Assembly: GCA_002869385.1 (NCBI GenBank)
Contig: PKTB01000006.1
Span: forward strand, 62,001-126,000
Direction of reading: 5' to 3'
Source of the DNA: Marinilabiliales bacterium
GTDB lineage: Bacteria; Bacteroidota; Bacteroidia; Bacteroidales; ML635J-15
DNA: 64,000 bases
Part shown: positions 45,973-55,895 of the stretch, piece by piece
Layout: the number at the start of each line of letters is the position of its first letter
How positions within the stretch are numbered: position 1 is the stretch's first letter
The notes under the pieces: model-generated
What the model was told of the DNA's origin: nothing
Database searches by the model: none
The model's input: the letters and a program-made list of their open reading frames with translations, nothing else
Position numbers and translations under genes: made by a program

Positions 45973-47865
45973 TTATTCAACAATAATTTTGTGAATAGAA
46001 ACATCGTTTTGTGTATAAACTTTCACGAAATAAACGCCTGCAGCAAAAGCTTCAACATCTACCTTAGTTGATTCTGCATTAACAGATTCTGCACTAATAA
46101 TCTGTCCTGAAAGATTCATTACTTCAATACTTTCGATATTTTCTGAAGCAATAATATTTAAGATACTATTTGCAGTATTTGGATATACTGTTGTTTCGAA
46201 AGTTCTCTCAATTTCTGAGTTAACAAAAGTATACAGTCCATGTTTTTTAGCTTGTTGAATTTGACCAGTAACCATATTCTGAACAAAAATTACCACTTCA
46301 CAATTATCAACTACGTATGTAGGATCAATTGTTACAGGAACTGTAGTGCTATATGTTGTTTCAGTAGAGAAGTCTAAAACTGTTCCATTACCATCAGGAT
46401 ACATTTCTCTTGCAACAAAATTCAACACATCTAAAGTTTGCCATGTTTCAGGAATATCAGTTTCAGTTAAAACAACCATTAGTCTTGTTTCGTCATCAAA
46501 ATAAGCAAAGGTTTCCTCGACATCTATATGAATATTAAACAAATATGGATCTGTAGAAACTGGTTCTACCCATGAATCAATTGTATAAACAGAAGGGACA
46601 CTAATCTGCTCATCATAATAGTAATCATATAAAGCATTCTGATCATCTACAGTAGGGTAAGCTCCTTCCATTCCTTCTTCACCATTAAAAATCGTTGTTG
46701 GATAACCAAAACCAGGATCAACATCATCATAAAGAGGTAAATAAAATGCATCTCTAATAGCTGTTGCATCAATTGTATAAGGGTCAGGGCCTAAATTATC
46801 ACCATGAAATTCAATAACTGCAACATCTTTGCCTTCATCTACTAGCATATCAATGGCTTGAGCAGCAGTAGGACAATAAGGACAATTAACGCTGGTAAAC
46901 ATCTCAAATACTACTAGTTCTCTTTCATTACCACCAGGAATATTAACTTCAACAGTTAAAGGTGCTGAATAACCAGAACTAGTACCATAAAAAGCTAATA
47001 ATGAATATTCATAAGTATTTGGATAGACATCTAGATCTGTCAATGTTAAATCAGTAGTAGTGCCAATAACAACACCGTCTCTTGCAATTGAATAGCTTTC
47101 AGGTGTTCCTTCTGTTGGTGCTTCCCAAGTAAGAACAACATCATTGCCATTTTCAACTGAATAGTTAAAGTTAATCGGTGCATATGGTGTTTCAACCTCT
47201 TCAATTAAGAAATCATCAACATAAAACTCAGGAACTCCTGCACCACCATCATCCCATGCATAAAAGTTAACAGCATCAAGCTTATTCATCCCGGTACAAT
47301 CATTAAACGTACCTTTACTCCATTGATAAGCATGCACAAGCTCCTCATCTATATACATATCAACCCAATCACTATTCATATCAACAAAATGCTGAACTTT
47401 AATCCATTCACCAGGAGTATAAGTATAAGTTACGGCAGCAGCCCCTGCACCATCAATACTCATTGTCCCTGCTTCTAAAAACACCTGCATCCCCCATGTC
47501 AAATCAATATTTTGATCATTAAAGTTTTGCATAATGTTATAAAATCCCAATTTCCCTGAGGGGACCATAATATAAAATTCTATTCGATAACGTCCGGTAG
47601 TGTAATCCTCAAACTCAATTACACCATCGTTTGTCCCACTAACTAAAACAGATTGAGTCCCAGCATGGGCATATACATCCGAAACAGTAGGGTCTTCTGC
47701 TGTTCCAGGATTACCTCCCCAAGTGTTCCACCATACACCTTCTTCTTCAGCAATACCATTGCCAAGAGTGTAAGATTCAAAATCATCCGAATACATAACT
47801 TGTGCATTCAGAAAAGATGCAGACATTAAAAATGCTGCAATTAAAAACAGTAAATTTTTCTTCAT
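45973..47865 (-). CDS. Omp28-related surface protein with LamG-like and Fn3-like modules and T9SS tail
   Basis: A 630-residue secreted protein with a signal peptide ending LNAQ. Residues about 30-220 form a jelly-roll LamG-like module (DDFESYTLGNGIAEEEGVWW to FYVDDFLIEEV), followed by an Fn3-like module (about 230-310, NGNDVVLTWEAPTEGTPESY). Then comes an Omp28-like thioredoxin-fold domain with CPYCPTAAQ in FEMFTSVNCPYCPTAAQAID, and a carbohydrate-binding-like region. The C-terminus (VYPNTANSILNII...GVYFVKVY) is a T9SS sorting tail. Outer-membrane or extracellular; the CPYC motif implies redox chemistry or is structural. Confidence 0.87.
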   Translation of the reverse strand: MKKNLLFLIAAFLMSASFLNAQVMYSDDFESYTLGNGIAEEEGVWWNTWGGNPGTAEDPTVSDVYAHAGTQSVLVSGTNDGVIEFEDYTTGRYRIEFYIMVPSGKLGFYNIMQNFNDQNIDLTWGMQVFLEAGTMSIDGAGAAAVTYTYTPGEWIKVQHFVDMNSDWVDMYIDEELVHAYQWSKGTFNDCTGMNKLDAVNFYAWDDGGAGVPEFYVDDFLIEEVETPYAPINFNYSVENGNDVVLTWEAPTEGTPESYSIARDGVVIGTTTDLTLTDLDVYPNTYEYSLLAFYGTSSGYSAPLTVEVNIPGGNERELVVFEMFTSVNCPYCPTAAQAIDMLVDEGKDVAVIEFHGDNLGPDPYTIDATAIRDAFYLPLYDDVDPGFGYPTTIFNGEEGMEGAYPTVDDQNALYDYYYDEQISVPSVYTIDSWVEPVSTDPYLFNIHIDVEETFAYFDDETRLMVVLTETDIPETWQTLDVLNFVAREMYPDGNGTVLDFSTETTYSTTVPVTIDPTYVVDNCEVVIFVQNMVTGQIQQAKKHGLYTFVNSEIERTFETTVYPNTANSILNIIASENIESIEVMNLSGQIISAESVNAESTKVDVEAFAAGVYFVKVYTQNDVSIHKIIVE

Positions 47866-47987
47866 AACAATTTAATTTTAGTACAAATGCAATTTATACA
47901 TTATAAAAAAACAGGTACTAATATTGTTGTACTTTTTTATAAATTTTATTCTATGGGATTGTTTTCTTCTACTAAAGAACTTTTTTG

Positions 47988-50039
47988 TTACTGTAAACGG
48001 CCTTTTGCAATAGCTACATTTTGCTGCAATATTTGATTTTCAGGGTCTAAAACAAGGGCTTTTTCAAAATACTCCAGAGCCTTAATATCATTGCCTTCCA
48101 TACCATAAGTAATACCTAAATATCTATATACTTCTGAATCTTCTTTTATATCTGCTGCTTTAAGTAAATAATCTCTTGCAGAAATAAAATCGCCTTTATT
48201 ACCATACGAAACTCCTAATTGAAATAGTAATTCAAAATTTTGCGGTATTATTTTTACAGCTTTTTCGAAATAGTAAATTGCTGAATCCACATCTGAGATA
48301 TTTGAAAAATAATAAAGATTCCCTATCTGAAAATATGGGTCAGGTCGTTCAGGAGCTGCTTCAATAAATTCCAACCAAACCTCCTTTTCATACTCCGGTT
48401 CATCAACATTATAAACCAAAACACCTAGAGTATTATTCCACACATCAGCATTTAGTGGATTCTTTTGTAGAGTTTTAATGTAATAATCAAACATTGCTTT
48501 ATAATCACCATAAACTTTATAGTGAATATTTCCCAAACGTACCAAAGCCTCACTATAATCCGGATATATTTCCAGTGCTTTCTCAAAATATGGGATTGAC
48601 TGTAACAAGTATTTATTTCTCAATGCTGTATCTCCAATTATTTCAGCATCCTCAGATAATTTATATAACTCACTTGCATATGTACTGTTTCCTTTTGCTG
48701 AATTTGTAGAAACCTTAATATCATGCTCAAAAAGTGTCAGATTATTTTCCCAAACCCTGTTTCTCGATATAGTTTTTACCGAAAATGCTAACAAAATAAC
48801 GATCACTATTCCTATTCCGGCTTTCTTAAACTTCTCTCTATGCCCTAATTTCTTTGCTAATTTATCAGAAATCAGGTATGCAATAATAATACATAAACCT
48901 AAAAGTGACACAAAGACAAATCTCTCACTCATAAATGCCCCAATGCTAAAGAAAATATTCGATGTAATGGATAAAGTAGCCAGATAAATAAAAATGCCAT
49001 ACGCATAAATACTTTTCTTTCTAAAACCAAGTATCATAATAACACCCAAGGCAAGATAAACCAAAATACCAAGCATCGCTCTCCAATCTGTAATAGTTAT
49101 TAAAGGAATATGGAAAGGATAATAATCACAGGTTTGAGGATGTGGAAAAATAATAAGTTTAAGATACAACAGAAGCGTATAAAATATTGTTGCATATTTT
49201 TGCTCAAAAGATGCATTTATAAATGGATCGTTCATCAGTTGAGTTGCAGCTATCTCAGTTTGATCAACAATTACTGATTGACGAATTAAAAGATAAATAA
49301 CAGCTCCTAAAAAAACTGGAATTGTACTTATCAGTATTTTAGAGACTTTCTCTTTTCGAAAGAAATAAACACTTACCGGAATAATTGCCAAGAAAGTAAT
49401 ACTAATCTCTTTTGACATTGCTCCAAGAAAGATAAACAAAAATGTATTTATAAGTTCATACTTTTTATTACTATCAAAATAATTGATAATAGAATTCATT
49501 GCAGCAATAGAAAAAAGAAAAGCCAAAATTTCATCACGTCCTTTTATATTAGCAACTATTTCTGTGTGTAACGGATGTGCAGCAAATATCATTGTAGCTA
49601 TAAATGGGATGCTCAAATACCAGTAATCAGACTTATATTTTCTGAACAGCTTTTTAAGAACATTATAAAGAATAAACAAAGAAATACAATATAATAAAAT
49701 ATTGATAAAATGACTTATACCAGGGTTTCCAATAAATGGTTCTTTAGCAGAAACGTCAGTAGTTGGTTTACCAAACAACTCAACTTCCAAAGCAAAAGTC
49801 ACTAAAGATAATGGCCTATATCTCCCACCTTCCAGTTCTTTAGTATCTTTACCAAACATTCCTGCCATACTATCATAAGCGAGAATATCATGTATACCTG
49901 CTGCACCTTTTTGCACAAACTCATTTTTCCAATAAGTCATTTTATCGTCAAGTGCATATTGATGACCGAGAGTATTAGCATATAAGATAAATGCAAAAAC
50001 AACAATTATAATCTGGGGGATGTACTTCTGCAATTTCAT
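47988..50039 (-). CDS. polytopic membrane protein with C-terminal TPR repeats (TMTC-like)
   Basis: A 683-residue protein. Residues 1-435 contain about eleven hydrophobic helices, with the short luminal-type motif YALDDKMTYWKNEFVQKGAAG after the first helix, RYRPLSLVTFALEVELFG, and AAHPLHTEIVANIKGRDEILAF. This is the pattern of TMTC/DUF1736-type glycosyltransferase-C proteins. Residues 450-683 hold several TPR units (ALVRLGNIHYKVYGDYKAMF, AIYYFEKAVKIIPQNFELLF, YRYLGITYGMEGNDIKALEYF). It could mannosylate exported proteins, as TMTC proteins do, but the substrate is unknown. The frame is intact. Confidence 0.85.
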   Translation of the reverse strand: MKLQKYIPQIIIVVFAFILYANTLGHQYALDDKMTYWKNEFVQKGAAGIHDILAYDSMAGMFGKDTKELEGGRYRPLSLVTFALEVELFGKPTTDVSAKEPFIGNPGISHFINILLYCISLFILYNVLKKLFRKYKSDYWYLSIPFIATMIFAAHPLHTEIVANIKGRDEILAFLFSIAAMNSIINYFDSNKKYELINTFLFIFLGAMSKEISITFLAIIPVSVYFFRKEKVSKILISTIPVFLGAVIYLLIRQSVIVDQTEIAATQLMNDPFINASFEQKYATIFYTLLLYLKLIIFPHPQTCDYYPFHIPLITITDWRAMLGILVYLALGVIMILGFRKKSIYAYGIFIYLATLSITSNIFFSIGAFMSERFVFVSLLGLCIIIAYLISDKLAKKLGHREKFKKAGIGIVIVILLAFSVKTISRNRVWENNLTLFEHDIKVSTNSAKGNSTYASELYKLSEDAEIIGDTALRNKYLLQSIPYFEKALEIYPDYSEALVRLGNIHYKVYGDYKAMFDYYIKTLQKNPLNADVWNNTLGVLVYNVDEPEYEKEVWLEFIEAAPERPDPYFQIGNLYYFSNISDVDSAIYYFEKAVKIIPQNFELLFQLGVSYGNKGDFISARDYLLKAADIKEDSEVYRYLGITYGMEGNDIKALEYFEKALVLDPENQILQQNVAIAKGRLQ

Positions 50040-50095
50040 ATTTTCACTTTTAAGAATGTGAAAATACTCAAATTTTTAATAGATAAAAAATCTGA

Positions 50096-51907
50096 TTATA
50101 AAAACCTTATTCCTGTTCTTAACCCAAATCTTAATTGTGAAGTTATCATAGGCCATCTGTCATCAGAATATCTTACATCGTCAATAATAAATGAATCACG
50201 ATTAAATTCAGAGGTCAAATATCTGAAACCAATTCCTGATGAAATATTAAATTCCAAAAAAATGAAATTTGAAGCAAAAATCGTTAATCTATAAACAATA
50301 TTAAGATCATACCTGTGTCCTACAGGGTGAACTTCATAATTATAAAAACGAATAGTGTTGTTTTCTCTTTCTACAATATTTGCAAAAACCGGGTCAAAAC
50401 GATAATTACCATATATGGCTTCAATACAAAACTTATGTTCGATATCTACGTCATCAATATTGTCTAATGTAAACCAATATGAAAATTCATCACCAGTATA
50501 AGTATTTGAAGATGTTTCATCATTACCGGTATAGGACCAAGCTCCAAAACGAAAAGCATCTACCTGATCATTATATCGACAGTATCGCATTCATTGTTCA
50601 AAACCATTAATCTTAATATCTCCCATTAACGAAAATTGATTAAGGCTACCAAACATTAATTTTGCAGGTGCAATACCTATTCTGAATCCATATTTTTCTC
50701 TTTTAGCGCGTTTTTCCTGCTGTGCCAATTCTTCAGCAGCAATTTGATCAAGTTTGTTTTGTATTCTCTGAGACTTTTCATCGTCTCCAACATAATTATA
50801 TAGCTCCTTCAGATATATCAAATTCGATTCATTTATCATGTCATTTTCTCTAAAATAAATATATAATTTATCCAAAGAGCTATTAATTAGCACTTTGCAA
50901 GTTGATACGAAATTTTCATTCGAACTAGTATCTGCAAAAGACTTAGTTAAATCAACAAACTGCCTTATATCAGCAGTTGAAGCATCTTCAACGCCACGTG
51001 AATAATATGAAATCCCTTTTTCAAAATCACCGAGTAGAAAATAAGCGTCAGCAAGTCTTAAATACGATTCTTCAATTTTCAAGAATTCACCTGAATTCTT
51101 TTTAATAAATAATTCGCAGCTATCTATTTTCAGATTCTCTTCACTTGTTAATTGAAAAGTAGAATCTTCAAGTGTTTGATAAAAATAAAAATTTGCAAAA
51201 TATTCTATCATCAGTAATTTGTACTCAAGTTTTTCTCTTAGTAAAATTGTTTGTTTAGGGACTTGCTCTAATATTCTATAAACTCTATTCTGTTCGAAAT
51301 AATATTTACTATTATAAAAAATTACTGCAGGAAAGTCTCGATCAAAAGTCAACAAAAGATTTGTCAAATACTCGTCTCCTGATGAGTAAACGGTATCACA
51401 AAGACCATCCTTTTCAGCCTTTAGAAAACGAATAAATACCTGATCGTAATAAGATTGATAAAAATCTTCAATTTCAACTTGATAATTTAATGCATAATAA
51501 GGTATGTAATTCACATTAGGTCTCAGGATAAAACATCTTGATAAATATTTATCTGCAATGCTATCTGTAAAAACTTCATGAGAATAATCAGCAAGATAAA
51601 ACAATAAGCCTAAAATATATGATTGTGTCATTTTGAAATCTGCATCAGGCTTTAATGCCGGATAGTCCTTTTTTAACTCTTCACAATGCTCAATCGATAG
51701 CTTTATATTATTTAAAGCCTCCTCAGACTTAATTTCAATTATGCTATCTGCAACACCAGACTCTTTTAATGATGCTATCTCACTATACAATTCAGATGCT
51801 TGAGAATAGTTTAACAACCAATATTCCAATTTACGCTTGGCATCATCCTGAGCAAAGAGCGAAAAGTAAGAAAAGAGTATACAAAAAGTTATTATGAAAT
51901 ATTTCAT
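50096..51907 (-). pseudogene. exported helical/TPR-like protein with C-terminal beta-barrel, interrupted by in-frame TGA
   Basis: A 604-codon frame. A signal peptide (IITFCILFSYFSLFAQ) is followed by about 350 helical residues resembling TPR-like repeats (YLRLADAYFLLGDFEKGISYYSRG) and an acidic/basic linker. The terminal part begins KYGFRIGIAPAKLMFGSLNQFSLMGDI. TGA at 50591-50593 then interrupts; the same frame continues at once with MRYCRYNDQVDAF and a set of amphipathic strands, ending GLRTGIRFL, which looks like the rest of an outer-membrane barrel. The second half has no export signal of its own, so it makes sense only as a continuation. TGA may replace Ser, Trp, Arg or Gly. Confidence 0.68.
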
Positions 51908-51963
51908 TTATGCTATATCAAAAACAACATTTTAATGCAAAAATCATTCCCATTAGTTTAATT

Positions 51964-52503
51964 TTAGGAAGATTTTCCTGATTCTCCTACAAATTGATCT
52001 GATTTGTTTTTAAACAGAATATTAAATGAAGTTAAGCTACCATAAGAGCGAGTAATATACTGCTGTATAGCTATTTTTTCGTCCTCGTTTATATTACTGG
52101 AGTTTACTTTTTGTTCAAGAACTCTAATACGGTCTCTAACCATCACAATTTTCTTAAAAAATGTATTGATTGGCATTTCGTAAGTTTTTAGCTCTGAACT
52201 TCCTGGATGCAAAACTATCTTTCCTCCTCTCCACTTATCCGCAATTGGTACTACTTCCTGTAAATCGGAGTATTCACGCAAGATTTTAATCAGGCTTTGT
52301 TCTAGTTGTTCATAGCTCATTAAATCGTCTGCTTGTTCCAATAAATCAATCACCTCAAAACCATCATATTGCTTACCAATTTCTCTAGTACCATGATCCT
52401 TAAATGTTATTAAATAAGTTCCAGATTTTACCTGTATCACAACTCCAAAACCATATTCAGGATGGTTTAAACGTGTTCCTACACCAAATTCTATATTTTC
52501 CAT
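51964..52503 (-). CDS. small protein with CarD/Tudor-like N-terminal domain
   Basis: A 179-residue cytoplasmic protein. The N-terminal 50 residues (FGVGTRLNHPEYGFGVVIQVKSG, then FKDHGTREIGKQYDGFEVID) resemble the SH3/Tudor-like modules of CarD, TRCF and UvrD C-terminal regions. The rest is helical, with a coiled-coil-like stretch (FFKKIVMVRDRIRVLEQKVN). There is no signal peptide. It may bind RNA polymerase or DNA, but this is a weak structural guess. Family not recognised with confidence. Confidence 0.6.
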   Translation of the reverse strand: MENIEFGVGTRLNHPEYGFGVVIQVKSGTYLITFKDHGTREIGKQYDGFEVIDLLEQADDLMSYEQLEQSLIKILREYSDLQEVVPIADKWRGGKIVLHPGSSELKTYEMPINTFFKKIVMVRDRIRVLEQKVNSSNINEDEKIAIQQYITRSYGSLTSFNILFKNKSDQFVGESGKSS

Positions 52504-52575
52504 ATCAACAAAATTAGATTCTAAAAATAGAAAAATTATGATAATAAAAATAAAGGATATCTACAAAATTTGTCT

Positions 52576-53148
52576 TTAACGTCGAATATGACGATGAATT
52601 TCATTTTTATAGGTAATTGTGCGCTTATAATGAACATGCACACGCGGGGTTTTTGATCTTTTCCCGGTTAAATCAACTTTGTAATAACCGTTGATTAAGA
52701 TATAGAAATTAATAACATTTTTGCAGACAGCATCAAACTCATAGTACTTATAAGTGCCTCCTTTACTAATTTTCCATTCATCATTTTGTAGATTTACGCA
52801 TTCTACAAATAATATATCACGGTATTTTAAGAGATACTTTTTTATATCTCTTTCTATTGAAGCATTCGAATAAGAAGCTTCTCTCGGAATTAAAAAGTCT
52901 CTTATATCTGACTGTAATTTTTCCAGTTCGTCACTATCTTTATAAAAGGTTTCAAACTCTAAAGTGGTTTTGGAATCTACTTCTTGTAATCTTTCGATAA
53001 GTTTCTCAATTTCAGAATTTGAATCAAGCTTTTTAAGATACTCAATATCATCTCTATAAGCAAGTTTACTTTCATATTCCCGCTGCGCAAAAACAGAAGG
53101 AGGTAAAATCAATAAAACTAGAATCGATATAAATAATAAATATCTCAT
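52576..53148 (-). CDS. secreted protein of unknown function
   Basis: A 190-residue protein with a signal peptide (LLFISILVLLILPPSVFAQ). The body begins with a charged helical region (about 30-110, acidic and Lys/Glu-rich), then a mixed beta segment (WKISKGGTYKYYEFDAVCKNVINFYILINGYY), and ends in a basic His/Arg-rich tail (HVHYKRTITYKNEIHRHIRR). Not recognised. It lies 72 bases upstream of the Tudor-like gene on the same strand. Confidence 0.55.
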   Translation of the reverse strand: MRYLLFISILVLLILPPSVFAQREYESKLAYRDDIEYLKKLDSNSEIEKLIERLQEVDSKTTLEFETFYKDSDELEKLQSDIRDFLIPREASYSNASIERDIKKYLLKYRDILFVECVNLQNDEWKISKGGTYKYYEFDAVCKNVINFYILINGYYKVDLTGKRSKTPRVHVHYKRTITYKNEIHRHIRR

Positions 53149-53348
53149 TTCAATTTCAATGCAAAATCAAATACAAAGTTAAACTTAAACCTGATATAAT
53201 CAACAAATTAGACAAAAACTTTAATTATATTGAGTCAGTTTTTCCATATTTGTTGTGTACTAAAACCCTGTTTTATAACCACTTTTTTAATTATCGTGAA
53301 AAGATTATATTTGCGCAAAACAATGTTTAACTAAAAATACTAAATAAA

Positions 53349-54599
53349 ATGGCTGTAGTAAAACCATTCAAAGGACTTCGTCCTCCAAAAGAGATAGTAG
53401 AGAACGTTTCATGCCTTCCTTATGACGTAATGAACAGCAAGGAAGCTGCAGAAATGGCAGATGGTAAAAAAGAATCTTTATTACACGTTACAAAAGCTGA
53501 AATAGACCTTCCAGAAGGTACAGATGTACATAGTGATATTGTTTACGAAAAAGCTGTGGAGAATTTCAAAAAAATGCAATCTGAAGGTTGGCTTGTTCAG
53601 GATGAAGAAGCAAAATTCTATATCTATGCTCAAACAATGGAAGGAAGAACACAATATGGTATTGTTGGGTGTGCATGGTATGAAGATTATTTTAACGAAA
53701 TAATCAAAAAACATGAATTAACTCGTCCGGATAAAGAAGAAGACAGAATGATTCTTACTCGTTATACAGATGCTAATATAGAACCTGTATTTTTCTCTTA
53801 TAAAGCTGTTGATGAAATCGATCAAATTGTAGAGAATATTGTAAAAAATCAAGAAGCTGATTACGATTTTGTAGCTGAAGATGGTTTTGGACATCATTTC
53901 TGGACAGTTAACGATGCTGCTGTAAACAAAAGAATTGAAGAATTATTTGCAAGTGAAGTACCATACACATATGTAGCCGATGGTCATCACAGAACTGCTG
54001 CAGCAAGCAGAATTGGTAAAGAAAGAGCTGCAAACAATCCTAATCATACAGGAGATGAAGAATATAATTTCTTTATGACTGTTTTATTCCCTGATAACCA
54101 ACTAAAAATTATTGATTATAACCGAGTTGTAAAAGACCTTAACGGGCATAGCAAAGAAGATTTTATGAATAAAATTGTTGAGAATTTTGTTCTTCAGGAC
54201 ATGGGAACTGAAATTTACAAACCTGCTTCTTTGCATGAATTCTCTATGTATATCGACGGTCATTGGTACAAACTAAATGCAAAATCAAATACCTATAATG
54301 ACAATGATCCTCTTGAAATTTTAGATGTTAATGTTCTTTCAAAATATATTTTAGATGATATTTTAGGAATTGAAGACCTAAGAACCAGCAAAAGAATTGA
54401 TTTAGTTGGCGGAATTCGTGGACTTGGCGAACTAAAAAAACGTGTTGACTCAGGTGAAATGGTTGTTGCATTTGCATTATATCCTGTTTCAATGGATCAG
54501 CTAATAAATATTGCAGATTCCGGCAATATTATGCCACCAAAAACAACCTGGTTCGAACCAAAATTACGCTCAGGACTTGTAATACATAAAATTGACTAA
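53349..54599 (+). CDS. DUF1015 family protein
   Basis: A 416-residue protein beginning MAVVKPFKGLRPPKEIVENVSCLPYDV, the DUF1015 N-terminal signature. It continues with YADGHHRTAAASRIGKE (HHRTAAA motif) and ends LVIHKID. It lacks a signal peptide. DUF1015 proteins are often found near serine-biosynthesis genes, but none are adjacent here; the biochemical role is not known to me. A TATATTTG box at 53306-53313 may be the promoter -7 element, 35 bases upstream. A terminator follows at 54619-54651. Confidence 0.9.
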   Translation: MAVVKPFKGLRPPKEIVENVSCLPYDVMNSKEAAEMADGKKESLLHVTKAEIDLPEGTDVHSDIVYEKAVENFKKMQSEGWLVQDEEAKFYIYAQTMEGRTQYGIVGCAWYEDYFNEIIKKHELTRPDKEEDRMILTRYTDANIEPVFFSYKAVDEIDQIVENIVKNQEADYDFVAEDGFGHHFWTVNDAAVNKRIEELFASEVPYTYVADGHHRTAAASRIGKERAANNPNHTGDEEYNFFMTVLFPDNQLKIIDYNRVVKDLNGHSKEDFMNKIVENFVLQDMGTEIYKPASLHEFSMYIDGHWYKLNAKSNTYNDNDPLEILDVNVLSKYILDDILGIEDLRTSKRIDLVGGIRGLGELKKRVDSGEMVVAFALYPVSMDQLINIADSGNIMPPKTTWFEPKLRSGLVIHKID

Positions 54600-54618
54600 T
54601 AAACATCATCATATAAGA

Positions 54619-54651
54619 AAGCCTGAATACCAAAGAGTATCAGGCTTTTTT
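54619..54651 (+). terminator. rho-independent terminator of the DUF1015 gene
   Basis: AAGCCTGAATAC (54619-54630) pairs with GTATCAGGCTT (54637-54647), apart from one bulged A. The loop is 6 bases and a T-run follows to 54651. It lies 20 bases after the stop and 12 bases before the GT2 start. Confidence 0.88.
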
Positions 54652-54662
54652 GTATAATCAAA

Positions 54663-55784
54663 ATGGACTGTCTTTTTAATATATTGGCAATTATTATTTT
54701 ACTTTTAGGAAGTATCTATGGTATTACCCTAATTATTTTTGCTATTACATTTTCAGTTAAAAAAGAGGATAACAAGCTTGACTTAAACACCTATCCGGAT
54801 GTAAGCATGCTTATCGCATTTAGAAACGAGCAAGCAAACTTGTCAGAATTAATTCAAAGCATTCTCTCTCAAAATTACAATGGCAATTTTGAAGTACTTT
54901 TATCTAATGACCACAGTACGGATAATAGTAAAAATATTATATCCAAATTTAAAGATGAAAGAATAAAAGTTCTCAATATTCCTGATGACCATATAGGCAA
55001 AAAAAGTGCTTTAAGATATGCTGCAAAGAAAGCAAAATCTGAAATCCTGCTCTTTACAGATGCCGACTGCATTTTGCAAAAAAACTGGATTAAGACAATG
55101 GTTTCAGGTTTGATTAATATGAATACTGATATGTTATGCGGACCGGTAATCTTTAAAAAAGAGGGTACATTTTTAAATAATCTGTTCCGTCTAGAATTTA
55201 TGAGCCTTACCGGAAGTGGTGCAGCCGGTTTTTTCATTAATAAACCTTTTTTGTGCAATGGTGCTAATTTTGCGATAAAAAGAGAATCCTACGAAAAAGC
55301 AATGAGTCATATTAATGACAAATATTCTTCGGGTGATGATATTTTCCTACTGCATTATATTTCAAAAAATGGCAAAGCTGACTTTCTAAAAAACTCGGAT
55401 TCTTTTGTTGTAACAAATGCTCCAGAAAACATTAGAAGTTTCTTCAATCAAAGAATAAGATGGGCCTCAAAAACTACCGGCTATAAAGATCCATTTTCAA
55501 TTTACATGTCATTAATAACCTTTGGCTTTTCATTAATTCTGTTCTTTGCACCTATTTTTGCTTTGATTAATCCACATATCTGGTATCTATTTCTTGTTGG
55601 ATTCTTATCGAAGACAATTGCAGATAAGATATTTCTATTCCCGGTAACAAAATTTTATAAAAGCAAAGAACTAATATTTCTTGTACCAATTTTACAGATA
55701 GTTTACCCTTGCTATATTGTAACTACAGTTATTCTGTCATTATTTTACAGACCAAATTGGAAAGAACGCCCTATAAATAAATAA
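54663..55784 (+). CDS. membrane glycosyltransferase family 2
   Basis: A 373-residue protein with one N-terminal helix (ILAIIILLLGSIYGITLIIF) and a GT-A domain: DVSMLIAFRNEQANLSELIQ, LLSNDHSTDNSKNIISKF, a DxD-type FTDADCILQKNW, and FNQRIRWASKT as the QxxRW-like motif. Three or four C-terminal helices follow (LITFGFSLILFFAPIFALI). This is the processive or lipid-transferring type of GT2. It does not lie in the polysaccharide locus, so its acceptor cannot be inferred. Confidence 0.88.
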   Translation: MDCLFNILAIIILLLGSIYGITLIIFAITFSVKKEDNKLDLNTYPDVSMLIAFRNEQANLSELIQSILSQNYNGNFEVLLSNDHSTDNSKNIISKFKDERIKVLNIPDDHIGKKSALRYAAKKAKSEILLFTDADCILQKNWIKTMVSGLINMNTDMLCGPVIFKKEGTFLNNLFRLEFMSLTGSGAAGFFINKPFLCNGANFAIKRESYEKAMSHINDKYSSGDDIFLLHYISKNGKADFLKNSDSFVVTNAPENIRSFFNQRIRWASKTTGYKDPFSIYMSLITFGFSLILFFAPIFALINPHIWYLFLVGFLSKTIADKIFLFPVTKFYKSKELIFLVPILQIVYPCYIVTTVILSLFYRPNWKERPINK

Positions 55785-55895
55785 CTTCGAGATTAAACTA
55801 GCTTAAATAAATAAAGTAATTTTTGCATTTCCTTATTCGCTAACACGCTCTAGAGATTGTTACCACTTCCTTCTTCGGTCGCCGTCTTCTATAAA

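Noticed and set aside
50058..50294. Plus-strand frame of 78 codons opposite the barrel protein end
   Set aside because: It overlaps the antisense barrel strands and has no coding features of its own.
54875..55258. Antisense frame of 127 codons in the GT2 gene
   Set aside because: The plus strand carries clear GT2 motifs over the same bases; the antisense product has no recognisable character.
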